NCBI RefSeq assembly: GCF_009689005.1 | Contig: NZ_AP021879.1 | Location: 1,054,001-1,118,000 of the forward strand | Origin: Desulfosarcina ovata subsp. ovata | GTDB taxonomy: Bacteria; Desulfobacterota; Desulfobacteria; Desulfobacterales; Desulfosarcinaceae | Length of the DNA: 64,000 nucleotides | Reading direction: 5' to 3' | Shown here: positions 1 to 8,324 of the stretch, one piece after another | How the letters are laid out: each line of letters begins with the position of its first letter | Numbering within the stretch: the stretch's first letter is position 1 | Notes under the pieces: generated by a model | What the model was told of the DNA's origin: nothing | Database searches by the model: none | What the model saw: the letters and a program-made list of their open reading frames with translations, nothing else | Translations under genes and position numbers: made by a program

Positions 1-230
1 TCACGCCGTGGAGCGACGGGCAGCAGCAGGTGCCGGTTCCGCTTCAGGGTCTTGAATTCGGCAGCCACGATAAACGCGTCTTCATACTCGGCACCAAAGG
101 GCTGGTACTCCTGGTTGCTCCAGCAAATCGCCGAAGAGAGCGAATAGGCACAGATCTCATAGCGCTGGTTTTCAAAATAATGGCGGTACTTGACATAATC
201 CGGGGGTGTTAATTGAGAGAAATTCATCAT
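1..230 (-). CDS. DUF2156-like protein, 5' part only
   Basis: The minus strand is open from an ATG at 230 to the window edge (76 codons). The N-terminus has the pattern of DUF2156, a GNAT-fold family related to the aminoacyl-transferring domain of phosphatidylglycerol lysyltransferase: a short start, 'YFENQRYEICAYSL', then a Trp-containing stretch 'AICWSNQEYQPF'. The start overlaps the stop of the upstream GNAT gene as ATGA, so the two are probably translationally coupled. The rest of the protein lies outside the window, so no substrate or catalytic residues can be judged. The family call rests on the N-terminal 70 residues only. Confidence 0.6.
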   Translation of the reverse strand, partial: MMNFSQLTPPDYVKYRHYFENQRYEICAYSLSSAICWSNQEYQPFGAEYEDAFIVAAEFKTLKRNRHLLLPVAPRR

Positions 231-640
231 AACGTTTTAAGCATGGGCACGGAATCGGCCATGGGGGAAAATCCCAGCGGCCGATAAAATGGATGCGTCT
301 TCCTTTCTGCAATCAGTCCGATCCAGCCGATGCCATCGCTTTCGAGGCGGGCCACCAGACGGGCCACCAGACGGGAGCCGATGCCCTGCCGGCGAAATGC
401 CGGATCCACGGTGACATCCTGGATATAGGCGTCACTGACACGGTCACTGATGGCGCGTCCCATTCCGATGATGGTCTGGTCGTAGCGGGCCACCAGAAAA
501 CAGTGGCTGCCCTGAACGATGCCGGCGACGGCCGACGGATTGTCCGCCGCATCCTTCCACCAGCCGGCCAGCCGGTAGAGTTCGGTCAGCCTGGCAATCT
601 CGTTCTGGGTCGGATTAACAATAAATATATATTCAATCAT
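227..640 (-). CDS. GNAT-family N-acetyltransferase
   Basis: A 137-residue protein with the GNAT core: 'VARYDQTIIGMGRAI' (strand 2-3 region), 'AYIQDVTVDPAFRRQGIGSRLV' as the acetyl-CoA pyrophosphate loop (R/Q-x-x-G-x-G/A type), and 'THPFYRPLGF' near the C-terminus. It would transfer an acetyl group from acetyl-CoA to an unidentified amine. The ATG at 640 is chosen because it begins the conserved 'MIEYIF' strand; a TTG at 679 gives a 13-residue extension without family resemblance. The gene follows a GGDEF regulator on the same strand and overlaps the DUF2156-like gene downstream, consistent with one operon. Confidence 0.8.
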   Translation of the reverse strand: MIEYIFIVNPTQNEIARLTELYRLAGWWKDAADNPSAVAGIVQGSHCFLVARYDQTIIGMGRAISDRVSDAYIQDVTVDPAFRRQGIGSRLVARLVARLESDGIGWIGLIAERKTHPFYRPLGFSPMADSVPMLKTL

Positions 641-758
641 AACAACAAACGATCCGCCGAATGCCGCGTCCTTCGGCAAAAACCGGTTCCTGCACGGTCA
701 TGATGCCGCCGTCGTCGAACGGCACGGTTCGGGTAAAGGGCGATAAACGCAATCTCAC
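633..758 (-). CDS. Possible 41-residue protein bridging two genes
   Basis: A 42-codon frame starts at a GTG that overlaps the stop of the GGDEF gene (GTGA) and ends in a TGA eight bases inside the chosen start of the GNAT gene. It contains 'PFDDGGIMTVQEPVFAEGRG' and ends with two cysteines. No Shine-Dalgarno sequence precedes it, so expression would rely on coupling to the upstream gene. I do not recognise a family. It could be a genuine small protein, or simply open sequence between two real genes. The tight stop/start overlaps are the only positive evidence. Confidence 0.3.
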   Translation of the reverse strand: MRLRLSPFTRTVPFDDGGIMTVQEPVFAEGRGIRRIVCCYD

Positions 759-1669
759 TCGGCAGGGGGTTTGAAAATGCAGGATACCCGGTTACGGCCG
801 GCCTGTTTTGACTCATACATGGCCTGGTCGGCACGCTGAACAAAACCGGAGACCGGTTCTTCGCGGCAATATTGGGTCACGCCCACGCTGATGGTAATCT
901 GAACAGTGGCGTTGCCGGCGCTGGAGAACGTTTCCGAGGCCACGGCGGTACGCAGTCGCTCGGCAACCGTTCTGGCCTCTTCACCGGGCGTTCCCGGAAG
1001 AATGATGGTAAACTCCTCCCCCCCGTAACGGTAGGCGGTGTCCATTTTACGCAAACAGGCGCGGATGATCTGACCGATGCGCACCAGAATCTTGTCGCCT
1101 TCAAGATGACCGAAAGTGTCGTTGTAAATCTTGAAATTATCGATATCCAGCAGGAGCAGACTCAGTTTGTGGCCGTATCGGTTAAAACGCTCGATCTCTC
1201 CCTTGAGCTGGGAATAAAAATAGCGCGAGTTGTAGAGTTGGGTAAGGCCGTCGGTAATCGAGAGCTTCTTGAGTTCATCGAGCATCTGCAACCGCTCCTG
1301 ATTGAGCAGCCGTTCCCTGAGAACGCGCTTGAGGCGTAAGTCAAGCTCCTCGAAACGCACCGGCTTGAATACGAAATCGCTGGCCCCCTTGCTGATCGCC
1401 TCCTCGTAAGAGTATTCCTGGCTGTAACCGGTCATGACAATCACGTCCACATCCCAGGATGCCTTGATCTGGTCGGTAAGCGCCAGCCCATCTATGCCGG
1501 GCAGCATGATGTCGGTAATCACCACTTCCATGGGACATGCCGTAATGGCGGCCAATGCCTCCTCGGCGCTGGAGGCCACGGATGTCTCGTAGCCGGAAAG
1601 CCGAAGGTACTCGCGCATCGTTTCCCGGATGGAAGGTTCGTCATCGACAATGAGAATGTGTGCTGTCAT
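755..1669 (-). CDS. Response regulator with GGDEF diguanylate cyclase output
   Basis: A 304-residue two-domain protein. Residues 1-120 are a REC receiver: the acidic pair D9-D10, phosphoacceptor D53 in 'VITDIMLPG', and the Lys of 'FKPV' at 102. A short coiled linker follows. Residues 140-300 form a GGDEF domain with 'GGEEF' at 216-220 and an inhibitory I-site RxxD (RKMD, 207-210) five residues upstream, the spacing seen in product-inhibited enzymes. Known family role: phosphorylation drives dimerisation and conversion of two GTP to cyclic di-GMP. No partner histidine kinase is adjacent. It heads the minus-strand cluster running to the left edge, with its stop overlapping the next small frame. 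Confidence 0.92.
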   Translation of the reverse strand: MTAHILIVDDEPSIRETMREYLRLSGYETSVASSAEEALAAITACPMEVVITDIMLPGIDGLALTDQIKASWDVDVIVMTGYSQEYSYEEAISKGASDFVFKPVRFEELDLRLKRVLRERLLNQERLQMLDELKKLSITDGLTQLYNSRYFYSQLKGEIERFNRYGHKLSLLLLDIDNFKIYNDTFGHLEGDKILVRIGQIIRACLRKMDTAYRYGGEEFTIILPGTPGEEARTVAERLRTAVASETFSSAGNATVQITISVGVTQYCREEPVSGFVQRADQAMYESKQAGRNRVSCIFKPPAE

Positions 1670-1758
1670 AAAAACCGATTCTAAATCTCAGATCGTTTGC
1701 GCTTACCCGTTGACACGTTCGAAAACGATTTGATATTAATATAGATTTTTAGTAAGCG

Positions 1759-1834
1759 AAAGGATTATAACCATGTTGAAAAGCGGTGTCAACCAACGAA
1801 GCGATCCGTTTTAATGAAACGTTCAATAATATGA
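1759..1834 (+). promoter_or_regulatory. Two nested short upstream ORFs before lepA
   Basis: An AAGGA at 1760-1764 sits 8 nt before an ATG at 1773 that opens a 13-codon frame ending TAA at 1812-1814. That stop shares its last A with a second ATG (TAATG), which opens a six-codon frame ending in a TGA at 1832-1834; this TGA overlaps the probable lepA ATG at 1831 (ATGA). No comparable ribosome-binding sequence precedes lepA itself. The arrangement fits translational reinitiation, although a GTG at 1786 in the lepA frame is an alternative start. This is inference from spacing only. Confidence 0.4.
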
Positions 1835-3627
1835 GAAACATACGAAACTTCAGCATCATTGCCCACATCGATCATGGCAAGTCGACACTATCCGACCGCC
1901 TGATCCAGTCGAGCAAAATCATCGCCGACCGAGATTTCAAGGACCAGATTCTGGACACCATGGAGATCGAACGGGAACGCGGCATCACCATCAAGAGCCA
2001 GACTGTCTGTCTGCCATACAAAGCCAGAGATGGCAAGGCCTACCATCTCAATTTGATTGATACGCCGGGGCATGTGGATTTCACCTACGAGGTCTCCCGC
2101 GCCCTGGCCTCCTGCGAAGGGGCTCTGCTGCTTGTTGACGCCAGCCAGGGGGTCGAGGCCCAGACCCTGGCCAACCTCTACCTGGCCCTGGAGCACAATC
2201 TCGAAATCATTCCGGTGATCAACAAAATCGACCTGCCCTCGGCGGACATCGAGCGGGTCAAGGCCCAGATCGAGGAGGACCTGGGACTGGATCCGGAATC
2301 GGCCATTCTCGCTTCGGCCAAAGAGGGGCTGGGGATCGAAGATATCATGGAAGCGGTGGTCAAACAGCTGCCGCCGCCCGAGGGTGACCCCGAAGCCCCC
2401 CTGCAGGCACTGATTTTCGACTCGCATTACGACCCGTTCCGGGGCACCGTTGTTCATTTCCGCGTCAAGGAGGGGACCATCCGCGCCGGCGACCGGATCC
2501 GCTTCATGTCCAACAACGCCACCTATAAAGTGGAGGAGGTAGGCTTTTTCCAGATTGTCCGCGTGCCCCAAAAAGAGCTGGTTGCCGGTGAAGTGGGTTA
2601 TATGATCGCCGGAATCAAGACGGTCAGCGACACCCGCTGCGGCGATACGGTCACCCTGGATCGGGCCCCTTGCGAAAATCCCCTGCCCGGCTTCAAGGAA
2701 GCCAAGCCGGTGGTGTTCTCGTCCATTTACCCGGTGGCGTCCGACGACTATGAAGACCTGGTCGTGGCCATGGAAAAACTCAAGCTCAACGACGCCTCGC
2801 TGATCTACGAAAAAGACAGCAGCGCCGCCCTGGGCTTCGGTTTCCGTTGTGGGTTCCTGGGGCTGTTGCACCTGGAGGTGGTGCAGGAGCGCCTGGAGCG
2901 CGAGTACGACCTGTCCCTGATCCTTACTGCCCCGTCGGTACGCTATCGCCTGATCATGAACGACGGCGAGGAGACGGTCATCGACAACCCGGCCCTGTAC
3001 CCCGACCCCACGCTGATCGACCACGCCCTGGAGCCGTTTATCAAAGCGGCCATCATCATCCCGGACCGATACATGGGCGCGGTGATGAAACTGTGCATGG
3101 AGCGCCGGGGAATCAACAAGAATTACCAATACCTGACCAACAACCGCCTGGAAATGATTTTTGACCTGCCCCTGGCGGAGGTGATCTACGATTTTTACGA
3201 CCGGCTGAAATCCATTACCCAGGGCTACGGCTCCTTCGATTACGAACTGATCGATTACCGCCAGACCGACCTGGTAAAGCTGGATTTTCTGATTAACGGT
3301 GAGCGGGTGGATGCTCTCTCCATGCTGACCCATCGGGACAACGCCGTGGCCCGGGCCCGCATCGCCTGTGACAAGCTCAAGGACGAGATCCCCCGCCAGA
3401 TGTTCAAGATCGCCATCCAGGGCGCCATCGGCGGCAAAATCATCAGCCGCTCCACCGTATCGGCATTTCGAAAGGACGTCACCGCCAAGTGCTACGGCGG
3501 GGACATCTCCAGAAAACGCAAGCTGCTGGAGAAGCAGAAAAAAGGGAAGAAGCGGATGAAAATGGTGGGACAGGTGATGCTGCCCCAGTCCGCCTTCCTT
3601 GCCGTTCTCAAAACCGACACTGACTGA
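1831..3627 (+). CDS. lepA: Elongation factor 4 (back-translocating GTPase LepA)
   Basis: A 598-residue protein, the usual LepA length. GTPase motifs are intact: P-loop 'AHIDHGKST' at 11-19, 'DTPGH' at 77-81 and 'NKID' at 131-134. The EF-G-like domains follow, and the LepA-specific C-terminus ends in a basic tail. The family binds ribosomes and affects translocation and 30S assembly. The ATG at 1831 is preferred because it matches the family start; a GTG at 1786 would add 15 residues. The region upstream carries two overlapping short ORFs. leuC begins 21 bp after the stop on the same strand, so cotranscription with the leucine genes is possible, an unusual pairing. Confidence 0.96.
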   Translation: MRNIRNFSIIAHIDHGKSTLSDRLIQSSKIIADRDFKDQILDTMEIERERGITIKSQTVCLPYKARDGKAYHLNLIDTPGHVDFTYEVSRALASCEGALLLVDASQGVEAQTLANLYLALEHNLEIIPVINKIDLPSADIERVKAQIEEDLGLDPESAILASAKEGLGIEDIMEAVVKQLPPPEGDPEAPLQALIFDSHYDPFRGTVVHFRVKEGTIRAGDRIRFMSNNATYKVEEVGFFQIVRVPQKELVAGEVGYMIAGIKTVSDTRCGDTVTLDRAPCENPLPGFKEAKPVVFSSIYPVASDDYEDLVVAMEKLKLNDASLIYEKDSSAALGFGFRCGFLGLLHLEVVQERLEREYDLSLILTAPSVRYRLIMNDGEETVIDNPALYPDPTLIDHALEPFIKAAIIIPDRYMGAVMKLCMERRGINKNYQYLTNNRLEMIFDLPLAEVIYDFYDRLKSITQGYGSFDYELIDYRQTDLVKLDFLINGERVDALSMLTHRDNAVARARIACDKLKDEIPRQMFKIAIQGAIGGKIISRSTVSAFRKDVTAKCYGGDISRKRKLLEKQKKGKKRMKMVGQVMLPQSAFLAVLKTDTD

Positions 3628-3648
3628 CCGACTGAAAGCGGAGGAACC

Positions 3649-4935
3649 ATGGGAAAAACCATTGCACAGAAAATATTCGACGACCACCGTGTCGGCACGC
3701 CTGACGCGGACGTCCAGGTGATCCGCCTGGACGCCGTCTTCTGCCACGAAATCACCACCCCGCCGGCCATCGTGGACCTGGAGCGACGCGGTAAGGATCG
3801 CGTCTTCGACGCATCGCGCATCAAGGTGGTCATCGATCATGTCTCACCGGCCAAGGACTCCAAAACCGCCCTGCAGGGAAAAATCCTGCGCGAGTGGGCC
3901 CGGCGCCACGCGATCAAGGATTTCTTCGATATCGGCGCCAATGGCGTCTGCCACGCCATCTTTCCGGAAAAAGGCTTCGTGCGCCCCGGCTACACGGTGA
4001 TCATGGGCGACTCCCACACCTGTACCCACGGCGCCTTCGGTGCCTTTGCCGCCGGTGTTGGCACCACCGACCTGGAGGTGGGCATCCTTAAGGGGGTCTG
4101 CGCCTTCAAATCGCCCGAAACCATCCGCATCAACATTACCGGCAGCCTGCCCGCGGGCGTCTTTGCCAAGGACGTAATCCTCTCGGTGATCGGCCGTATC
4201 GGCGTGGGCGGCGCCACCAACAAGGTAATCGAATTCGCCGGTCCCGTGGTGGCCGCCATGGACATGGAGTCGCGCATGACCCTGTGCAACATGGCCATCG
4301 AAGCCGGCGGCACCTGCGGCATCTGCGAACCGGACCGGGTCACCGTGGATTACCTGTGGCCGTTCATCAAGGATCAGTACGACACGCCCGAGGCGGCCCT
4401 GGCCGACTTTTCGCGCTACCTGCCCGATGCTGATGCCGTCTACGCCAACACCATCGATCACGACGTCTCCGCCCTGACACCCATGGTCACTTACGGCTAC
4501 AAGCCGGACAACGTCAAACCGGTGAGTGAAATGACCGGCACCCCCGTGGATCAGGTCTACATCGGCTCATGCACCAACGGCCGCATCAGCGATCTGCGTG
4601 TGGCCGCCAAGGTCCTGGAAGGAAAACAGGTCAATGCCGGCGTGCGGGCGATTGTTTCTCCGGCCACCCCCAAGGTCTACGCCCAGGCCCTGGAAGAGGG
4701 GCTGATCAAAACCTTCATGGATGCCGGGGTGTGCGTCACCAATCCCACCTGCGGCGCCTGCCTGGGCATGAGCAACGGCGTGCTGGCCGAAGGCGAAGTG
4801 TGCGCGTCCACCACCAATCGCAACTTCAACGGACGCATGGGCAAAGGGGGCATGGTTCATCTGATGAGCCCGGCCACCGCTGCTGCCAGCGCCATCGCCG
4901 GAAGTATCGCCAACTCCCCGCTGTTCAACGGGTAG
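3649..4935 (+). CDS. leuC: 3-isopropylmalate dehydratase large subunit (LeuC2/HacA type)
   Basis: At 428 residues this belongs to the shorter, archaeal-like branch of isopropylmalate/homoaconitate dehydratases rather than the ~470-residue enterobacterial LeuC. [4Fe-4S] ligands are visible as C308 in 'GSCTNG' and C368/C371 in 'PTCGACLG'; the substrate-site pattern 'MGDSHTCTHGAFGAF' is at 119-133. With LeuD it isomerises 2-isopropylmalate to 3-isopropylmalate in leucine synthesis. A GGAGG lies just before the ATG. leuD starts 14 bp after the stop. Because this branch includes homoaconitases, substrate is inferred from bacterial context and the adjacent small subunit. Confidence 0.93.
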   Translation: MGKTIAQKIFDDHRVGTPDADVQVIRLDAVFCHEITTPPAIVDLERRGKDRVFDASRIKVVIDHVSPAKDSKTALQGKILREWARRHAIKDFFDIGANGVCHAIFPEKGFVRPGYTVIMGDSHTCTHGAFGAFAAGVGTTDLEVGILKGVCAFKSPETIRINITGSLPAGVFAKDVILSVIGRIGVGGATNKVIEFAGPVVAAMDMESRMTLCNMAIEAGGTCGICEPDRVTVDYLWPFIKDQYDTPEAALADFSRYLPDADAVYANTIDHDVSALTPMVTYGYKPDNVKPVSEMTGTPVDQVYIGSCTNGRISDLRVAAKVLEGKQVNAGVRAIVSPATPKVYAQALEEGLIKTFMDAGVCVTNPTCGACLGMSNGVLAEGEVCASTTNRNFNGRMGKGGMVHLMSPATAAASAIAGSIANSPLFNG

Positions 4936-4949
4936 AAAAGGAGACCCCC

Positions 4950-5474
4950 ATGAAATCATTCAACGGCAAGGTCCTGTTTCTGGACCGCTCGGATATCAAT
5001 ACCGATGAAATCATTCCCGCCAAATACCTCACCGAGATCTCCCGCGAGGCCCTGGCACCCAACCTTTTGGAAGACCTCAAACTGGACGGATTCGATCCGG
5101 CAACCGATATCCAAGGCAAGGCCGTGGTCGTCACCCGGGCCAACTTCGGCTGCGGATCCTCGCGGGAGCACGCTCCCTGGGCCCTGGAAGTCAACGGCAT
5201 CCACCTGGTGGTGGGAGAGAGCTTTGCCCGCATCTTCCGCCAGAACATGTTCAACTGCGGCATGATGGCCGTGGAACTGCCCGCCGACACCATCGACGAA
5301 CTGTTCACCACTTTTGCCGGCCGTGAAACCACCGCCGAAACCGATTTCAAGGGGGGCGCGATCACCTTTTCGGCCGATGGCGCATCCCGGACCGTCCCAT
5401 TTGCCATCTCCGGTTTTGATGCCGACCTGGTCAACGCCGGCGGGTGGGTGGATTATGCGGACGCCAATTATTGA
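4950..5474 (+). CDS. leuD: 3-isopropylmalate dehydratase small subunit
   Basis: A 174-residue swivel-domain subunit that completes the isomerase encoded by leuC. Diagnostic segments are 'DINTDEIIPAKYL' near the N-terminus, 'NFGCGSSREHAPWAL' in the middle, and 'SFARIFRQNMFNCG'. The length matches the short LeuD that pairs with the ~420-residue LeuC branch. AGGAG precedes the ATG with good spacing, and the gene is clearly in an operon with leuC. A hexamer-repeat tract begins about 55 bp after the stop, so the operon probably ends here or within the repeats. Confidence 0.94.
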   Translation: MKSFNGKVLFLDRSDINTDEIIPAKYLTEISREALAPNLLEDLKLDGFDPATDIQGKAVVVTRANFGCGSSREHAPWALEVNGIHLVVGESFARIFRQNMFNCGMMAVELPADTIDELFTTFAGRETTAETDFKGGAITFSADGASRTVPFAISGFDADLVNAGGWVDYADANY

Positions 5475-5527
5475 TGGGGTCGTAATTGGATCGTTTCCGT
5501 TTCGTCCATTCAGTTGGAATCGCTATA

Positions 5528-5575
5528 TCGAAATCGCCATCGAAATCGGAATCGGAATCGAAATCGGAATCAAAA
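5528..5575 (+). repeat. ATCGnn hexamer-repeat array, copy A
   Basis: About seven units of ATCGAA, ATCGCC and ATCGGA in tandem with period 6, directly before the start codon of the four-helix-bundle gene. It has the same 5'-arm orientation (ATCGAA) as copies B, C and D. The last GGAAT units may double as the ribosome-binding region of the downstream gene. Confidence 0.85.
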
Positions 5576-5578
5576 CCC

Positions 5579-5962
5579 ATGAGCCTTGGACATGAGAAAT
5601 TGGATGTCTACCGCCTTGCAATAGGATATGTGGCTTGGGTTTTTGAAAAGGCGGAGGCTCTAACTGGAATCCATCGCCCTGCAAGAGACCAGTGGCTGCG
5701 CGCCAGTCAATCGATCCCGCTAAATATTGCCGAGGGCAACGGCAAGGCTTCGGAAGCAGATCGAAGGCGATATTTCGAAATTGCACGCGGATCAGCCCTC
5801 GAATGTGCAGCCATTCAGGATGTTCTGGTCGTTGGCAAGGCACTTGGCAGCAAAGAAAGCCAGGAACGAAAGGTTGAAATCGACCGGATTGCCCTAATGC
5901 TTAGCCGATTGGGCGGCCGAGGTTACTGTGTCAAAGAGGATGTTGTTACCTACGAAAGCTGA
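5579..5962 (+). CDS. Four-helix bundle protein (S23/IVS-encoded family)
   Basis: A 127-residue protein with the S23-type pattern: 'KLDVYRLAIGYVAWVFEKAE' (helix 1), 'RASQSIPLNIAEGNGKASEADRRRYFEIARGSALE' split across helices 2-3, and a Leu-rich final helix. This family was first noted in 23S rRNA intervening sequences but is common as stand-alone genes; avd of diversity-generating retroelements has the same fold. No rRNA, reverse transcriptase or variable repeat is nearby. The frame is open further upstream, but that extension is only translated hexamer repeat (Ser/Glu/Lys-rich), so the ATG before 'SLGHEKLDVYR' is chosen. Molecular function is unknown; nucleic-acid binding is a guess. Confidence 0.82.
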   Translation: MSLGHEKLDVYRLAIGYVAWVFEKAEALTGIHRPARDQWLRASQSIPLNIAEGNGKASEADRRRYFEIARGSALECAAIQDVLVVGKALGSKESQERKVEIDRIALMLSRLGGRGYCVKEDVVTYES

Positions 5963-6001
5963 AAAAGTCGGGGCTGAGGCGGCCCGGCTTTAATCAAAAT
6001 T

Positions 6002-6090
6002 GAAATCGGCAATCGGGATCGAAATCGAAATCGAAAAACTGTGGACCTTGGTCCAAAAAGACGATTTCGATTTCGATTGCGATTGCGATA
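6002..6090. repeat. Hexamer-repeat hairpin, copy B
   Basis: The left arm has ATCGAA-type units, the centre holds the palindrome GGACC-TT-GGTCC (6043-6054) followed by AAAAAG, and the right arm has TTCGAT/TGCGAT units. The arms are inverted relative to each other, so the whole 89 bp can fold into one long hairpin. The central 41 bp differ from copy C at only two positions. Confidence 0.85.
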
Positions 6091-6117
6091 AATCCCTTTC
6101 TCACCGACAAATGGAAT

Positions 6118-6154
6118 AAAAAAGGCAAGGCTCAGCAGACCCTGCCTTTTTTTT
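6118..6154. terminator. Rho-independent terminator, possibly bidirectional
   Basis: A run of A leading into GGCA, a loop of about 15 nt, then TGCC followed by eight T. It lies 155 bp after the four-helix-bundle gene between repeat copies B and C. The A-tract/T-tract symmetry would allow termination from either side. Confidence 0.7.
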
Positions 6155-6182
6155 ATTGTGGAGGTGGATAGGCTCAAATCCT

Positions 6183-6290
6183 AAATCCAAATCGAATTCT
6201 GGGTCGGGATCGAAATCGAAATCCAAATCGAAAAACCGTGGACCTTGGCCCAAAAAGACGATTTCGATGCCGATTTCGATAGAAACTCGC
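6183..6290. repeat. Hexamer-repeat hairpin, copy C
   Basis: A second hairpin with ATCGAA-type units on the left, GTGGACCTTGG in the centre and TTCGAT units on the right. The core matches copy B over about 41 bp with two substitutions, while the hexamer numbers differ. Together with copy B and the terminator it accounts for most of the 467-bp gap before the transporter gene. Confidence 0.83.
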
Positions 6291-6429
6291 CGATGCCGTC
6301 CGTTCCCCCACAACGCCAAGAATCGGCGAGCCAATTGACATCTCTGCAGCGCGTTCTATTTTAAACGCTGTCCACACGAAGGTGTCCTTCCCCCAGAACC
6401 AATTGCGGAATCCGCGGTGGAGGTGTCCA

Positions 6430-8223
6430 ATGCCCACAGATGCGTATCTCACCTTAACCCTGCTGTTGGCCCTTTTCGTTCTACTGATTAAAACGAAGAT
6501 CCCGGCACCGGCCATTTTTCTCGGAGCCCTGGCGGTGGCCATGACCCTCAAACTGGCCCCCACAGCCCAGCTGCTCAAGGGATTCAGCAATCCGGGCATG
6601 CTCACCGTTGCCGTCCTGTTCATGGTTGCCGCCGGCATGTACGCCACCGGCGCCATCACCATGATTATGGACATGGTCATCGGCGTGCCCCGGAGTGTGG
6701 TCGGCACCCAGATCCGCACCCTGCCGCCCATCGCCTTTGGCAGCGCCTTTCTCAACAACACCCCTCTGGTGGCCATGATGATTCCGGTCATCCGGGATCT
6801 CTCCCGGGCAGCCCGCCTGCCCGCCCAGCAGCTTTATCTGCCGATGAGTTTTGCATCCATCCTGGGCGGCATGTGCACGGTCATCGGCACATCCACCAAC
6901 CTGGTCATCGCCGGCATGGTCATGGATGCCATCGGCAGAGAGGGTCCCGGACTGCCCGCCGTGCAGGCCATCCGCATGTTCGATCCGGCCCTGGTGGGGG
7001 TTCCCATCGCCCTGGTGGCCATTGTCTTCATGATTCTGGTCGGCCGTTTCTTCCTGCCGGCCAGGAAAAACGGCCGCCAAAGCGATGCCACCCTGCGGCG
7101 CTACACGGCCGAGTTCGAGGTCCGCGAAGGATCGCGGATCGTCAGTCGTACCCTCGACGACACCGGTATCGTCTCCGGTGAAGATGTGCAGGTACTCTAT
7201 ATCCGCAGGGGGACGGGAATTCTCACCAACGATCTGATGAACGAGAAATTGACCGCCGGGGATCTGATCTCGTTTTCGGCCGACGTGGATGGCATGGTAA
7301 CCCTCTGGCGCACCAACGCCCTGGTGCCCCACCTCACCCTCAATCCCATGCAGACCGAACGCCATACCCACCACCTGGTTAAAGCCGTGGTCTCCCGGCA
7401 GAGCAAAACCGTGGGTCGCCGGATTGCCGACCTGATCCGGGATGCGAACACCTGCCAGTACAAATTCGTGGCCCTTTCCCGTGACGGGCAACCGGTCGAC
7501 GGCCCATTGGAGGAAACCACCATCGAAGCCGGCGACAACGCGGTGCTGGAAGTCAACGACAATTTCTTCTACGAGTGTCAGATCGATCAGGATTTTGCCC
7601 TGACCAAGGCCCTGAAGGGGTTTCAGCTGCAGCGCACCGACCGGGCGGTGGAAGCTAGCCTGATCACCTTGGCAATGATCGTCGCTGTCGCCCTGGGGTG
7701 GATGAGCATGCTCAACGCCAGCCTGCTGGCCAGCGGAGCCATGCTCCTGACCGGCTGTCTGCCCTTACACACCGCCGCCCGCAGCATCGACTGGGGGACG
7801 CTGGTGGTGATTGCCTGCGCCATCGGCCTGGAATCGGCCGTTACCCAAAGCGGCCTGGCCGGTCAGATCGCCGCCCTTTTGGCGGCCATGGGCGGTCACC
7901 ATCCCCAGCTCGCCCTGGCAGTGATCTTTCTCGGCTGCAGCGTCATGACCAACGTGATCACCAACAACGCCGCTGCCGCATTCATGTTTCCCATCGCCCT
8001 GTCCACCGCCGGCCAACTGGGGGTCAGCTTCATGCCCTTCGCCATCACCCTGATGATCGCCGCCTCGTGTGCCTTCATCACCCCCACCGGGTATCAGACC
8101 AACCTGATGGTGTGGGGACCGGGCGAATATCGATTCACCGACTTCGTTAAAATCGGATCGGTGATGACGCTGATCGTGGCGGTGATGACGATTCTGTTGA
8201 CGCCGATAATCTATGGGTTTTAA
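6430..8223 (+). CDS. SLC13-family anion permease with TrkA-C domains
   Basis: A 597-residue inner-membrane protein. Hydrophobic segments occupy roughly residues 1-220 and 410-597, each half carrying a conserved Asn/Thr-rich re-entrant motif: 'NNTPLVAMMIP' with 'GTSTNLVIAGM' in the first half, 'TNVITNNAAAAFMFP' with 'TPTGYQTNLMVWGPG' in the second. Two soluble TrkA-C-like domains lie between them, near residues 225-310 and 320-400. The family moves dicarboxylates, sulfate or other anions with Na+; the substrate here cannot be read from sequence, though sulfate is plausible if the host is a sulfate reducer. The start at 6430 is chosen for the GGAGGTG about 7 nt upstream. No coupled gene is adjacent. 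Confidence 0.88.
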   Translation: MPTDAYLTLTLLLALFVLLIKTKIPAPAIFLGALAVAMTLKLAPTAQLLKGFSNPGMLTVAVLFMVAAGMYATGAITMIMDMVIGVPRSVVGTQIRTLPPIAFGSAFLNNTPLVAMMIPVIRDLSRAARLPAQQLYLPMSFASILGGMCTVIGTSTNLVIAGMVMDAIGREGPGLPAVQAIRMFDPALVGVPIALVAIVFMILVGRFFLPARKNGRQSDATLRRYTAEFEVREGSRIVSRTLDDTGIVSGEDVQVLYIRRGTGILTNDLMNEKLTAGDLISFSADVDGMVTLWRTNALVPHLTLNPMQTERHTHHLVKAVVSRQSKTVGRRIADLIRDANTCQYKFVALSRDGQPVDGPLEETTIEAGDNAVLEVNDNFFYECQIDQDFALTKALKGFQLQRTDRAVEASLITLAMIVAVALGWMSMLNASLLASGAMLLTGCLPLHTAARSIDWGTLVVIACAIGLESAVTQSGLAGQIAALLAAMGGHHPQLALAVIFLGCSVMTNVITNNAAAAFMFPIALSTAGQLGVSFMPFAITLMIAASCAFITPTGYQTNLMVWGPGEYRFTDFVKIGSVMTLIVAVMTILLTPIIYGF

Positions 8224-8324
8224 GGCGATTTCTGCTATACCTGTAGCGGCTCCGAAGCACAGCATTGAAGGATCAGTCCCAAAATGGTAACTTGCAAGAT
8301 TATTAAAGAAAGAGGAAAGAGACC

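Noticed and set aside
1888-3840. A 650-codon open frame antisense to lepA and leuC
   Set aside because: It mirrors codon structure of the GC-rich lepA on the other strand, has no recognisable domains, and lepA is unambiguous.
4569-4949. Upstream extension of the leuD frame into leuC
   Set aside because: The extension is out-of-frame leuC sequence; leuD has a proper ribosome-binding site and family start at 4950.
5486-5578. N-terminal extension of the four-helix-bundle protein
   Set aside because: It is translated hexamer repeat and does not match the family; the ATG at 5579 fits.
5579-5962. S23-like gene as an rRNA intervening sequence or an avd gene of a diversity-generating retroelement
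   Set aside because: No 23S rRNA, reverse transcriptase or template/variable repeat was found nearby.
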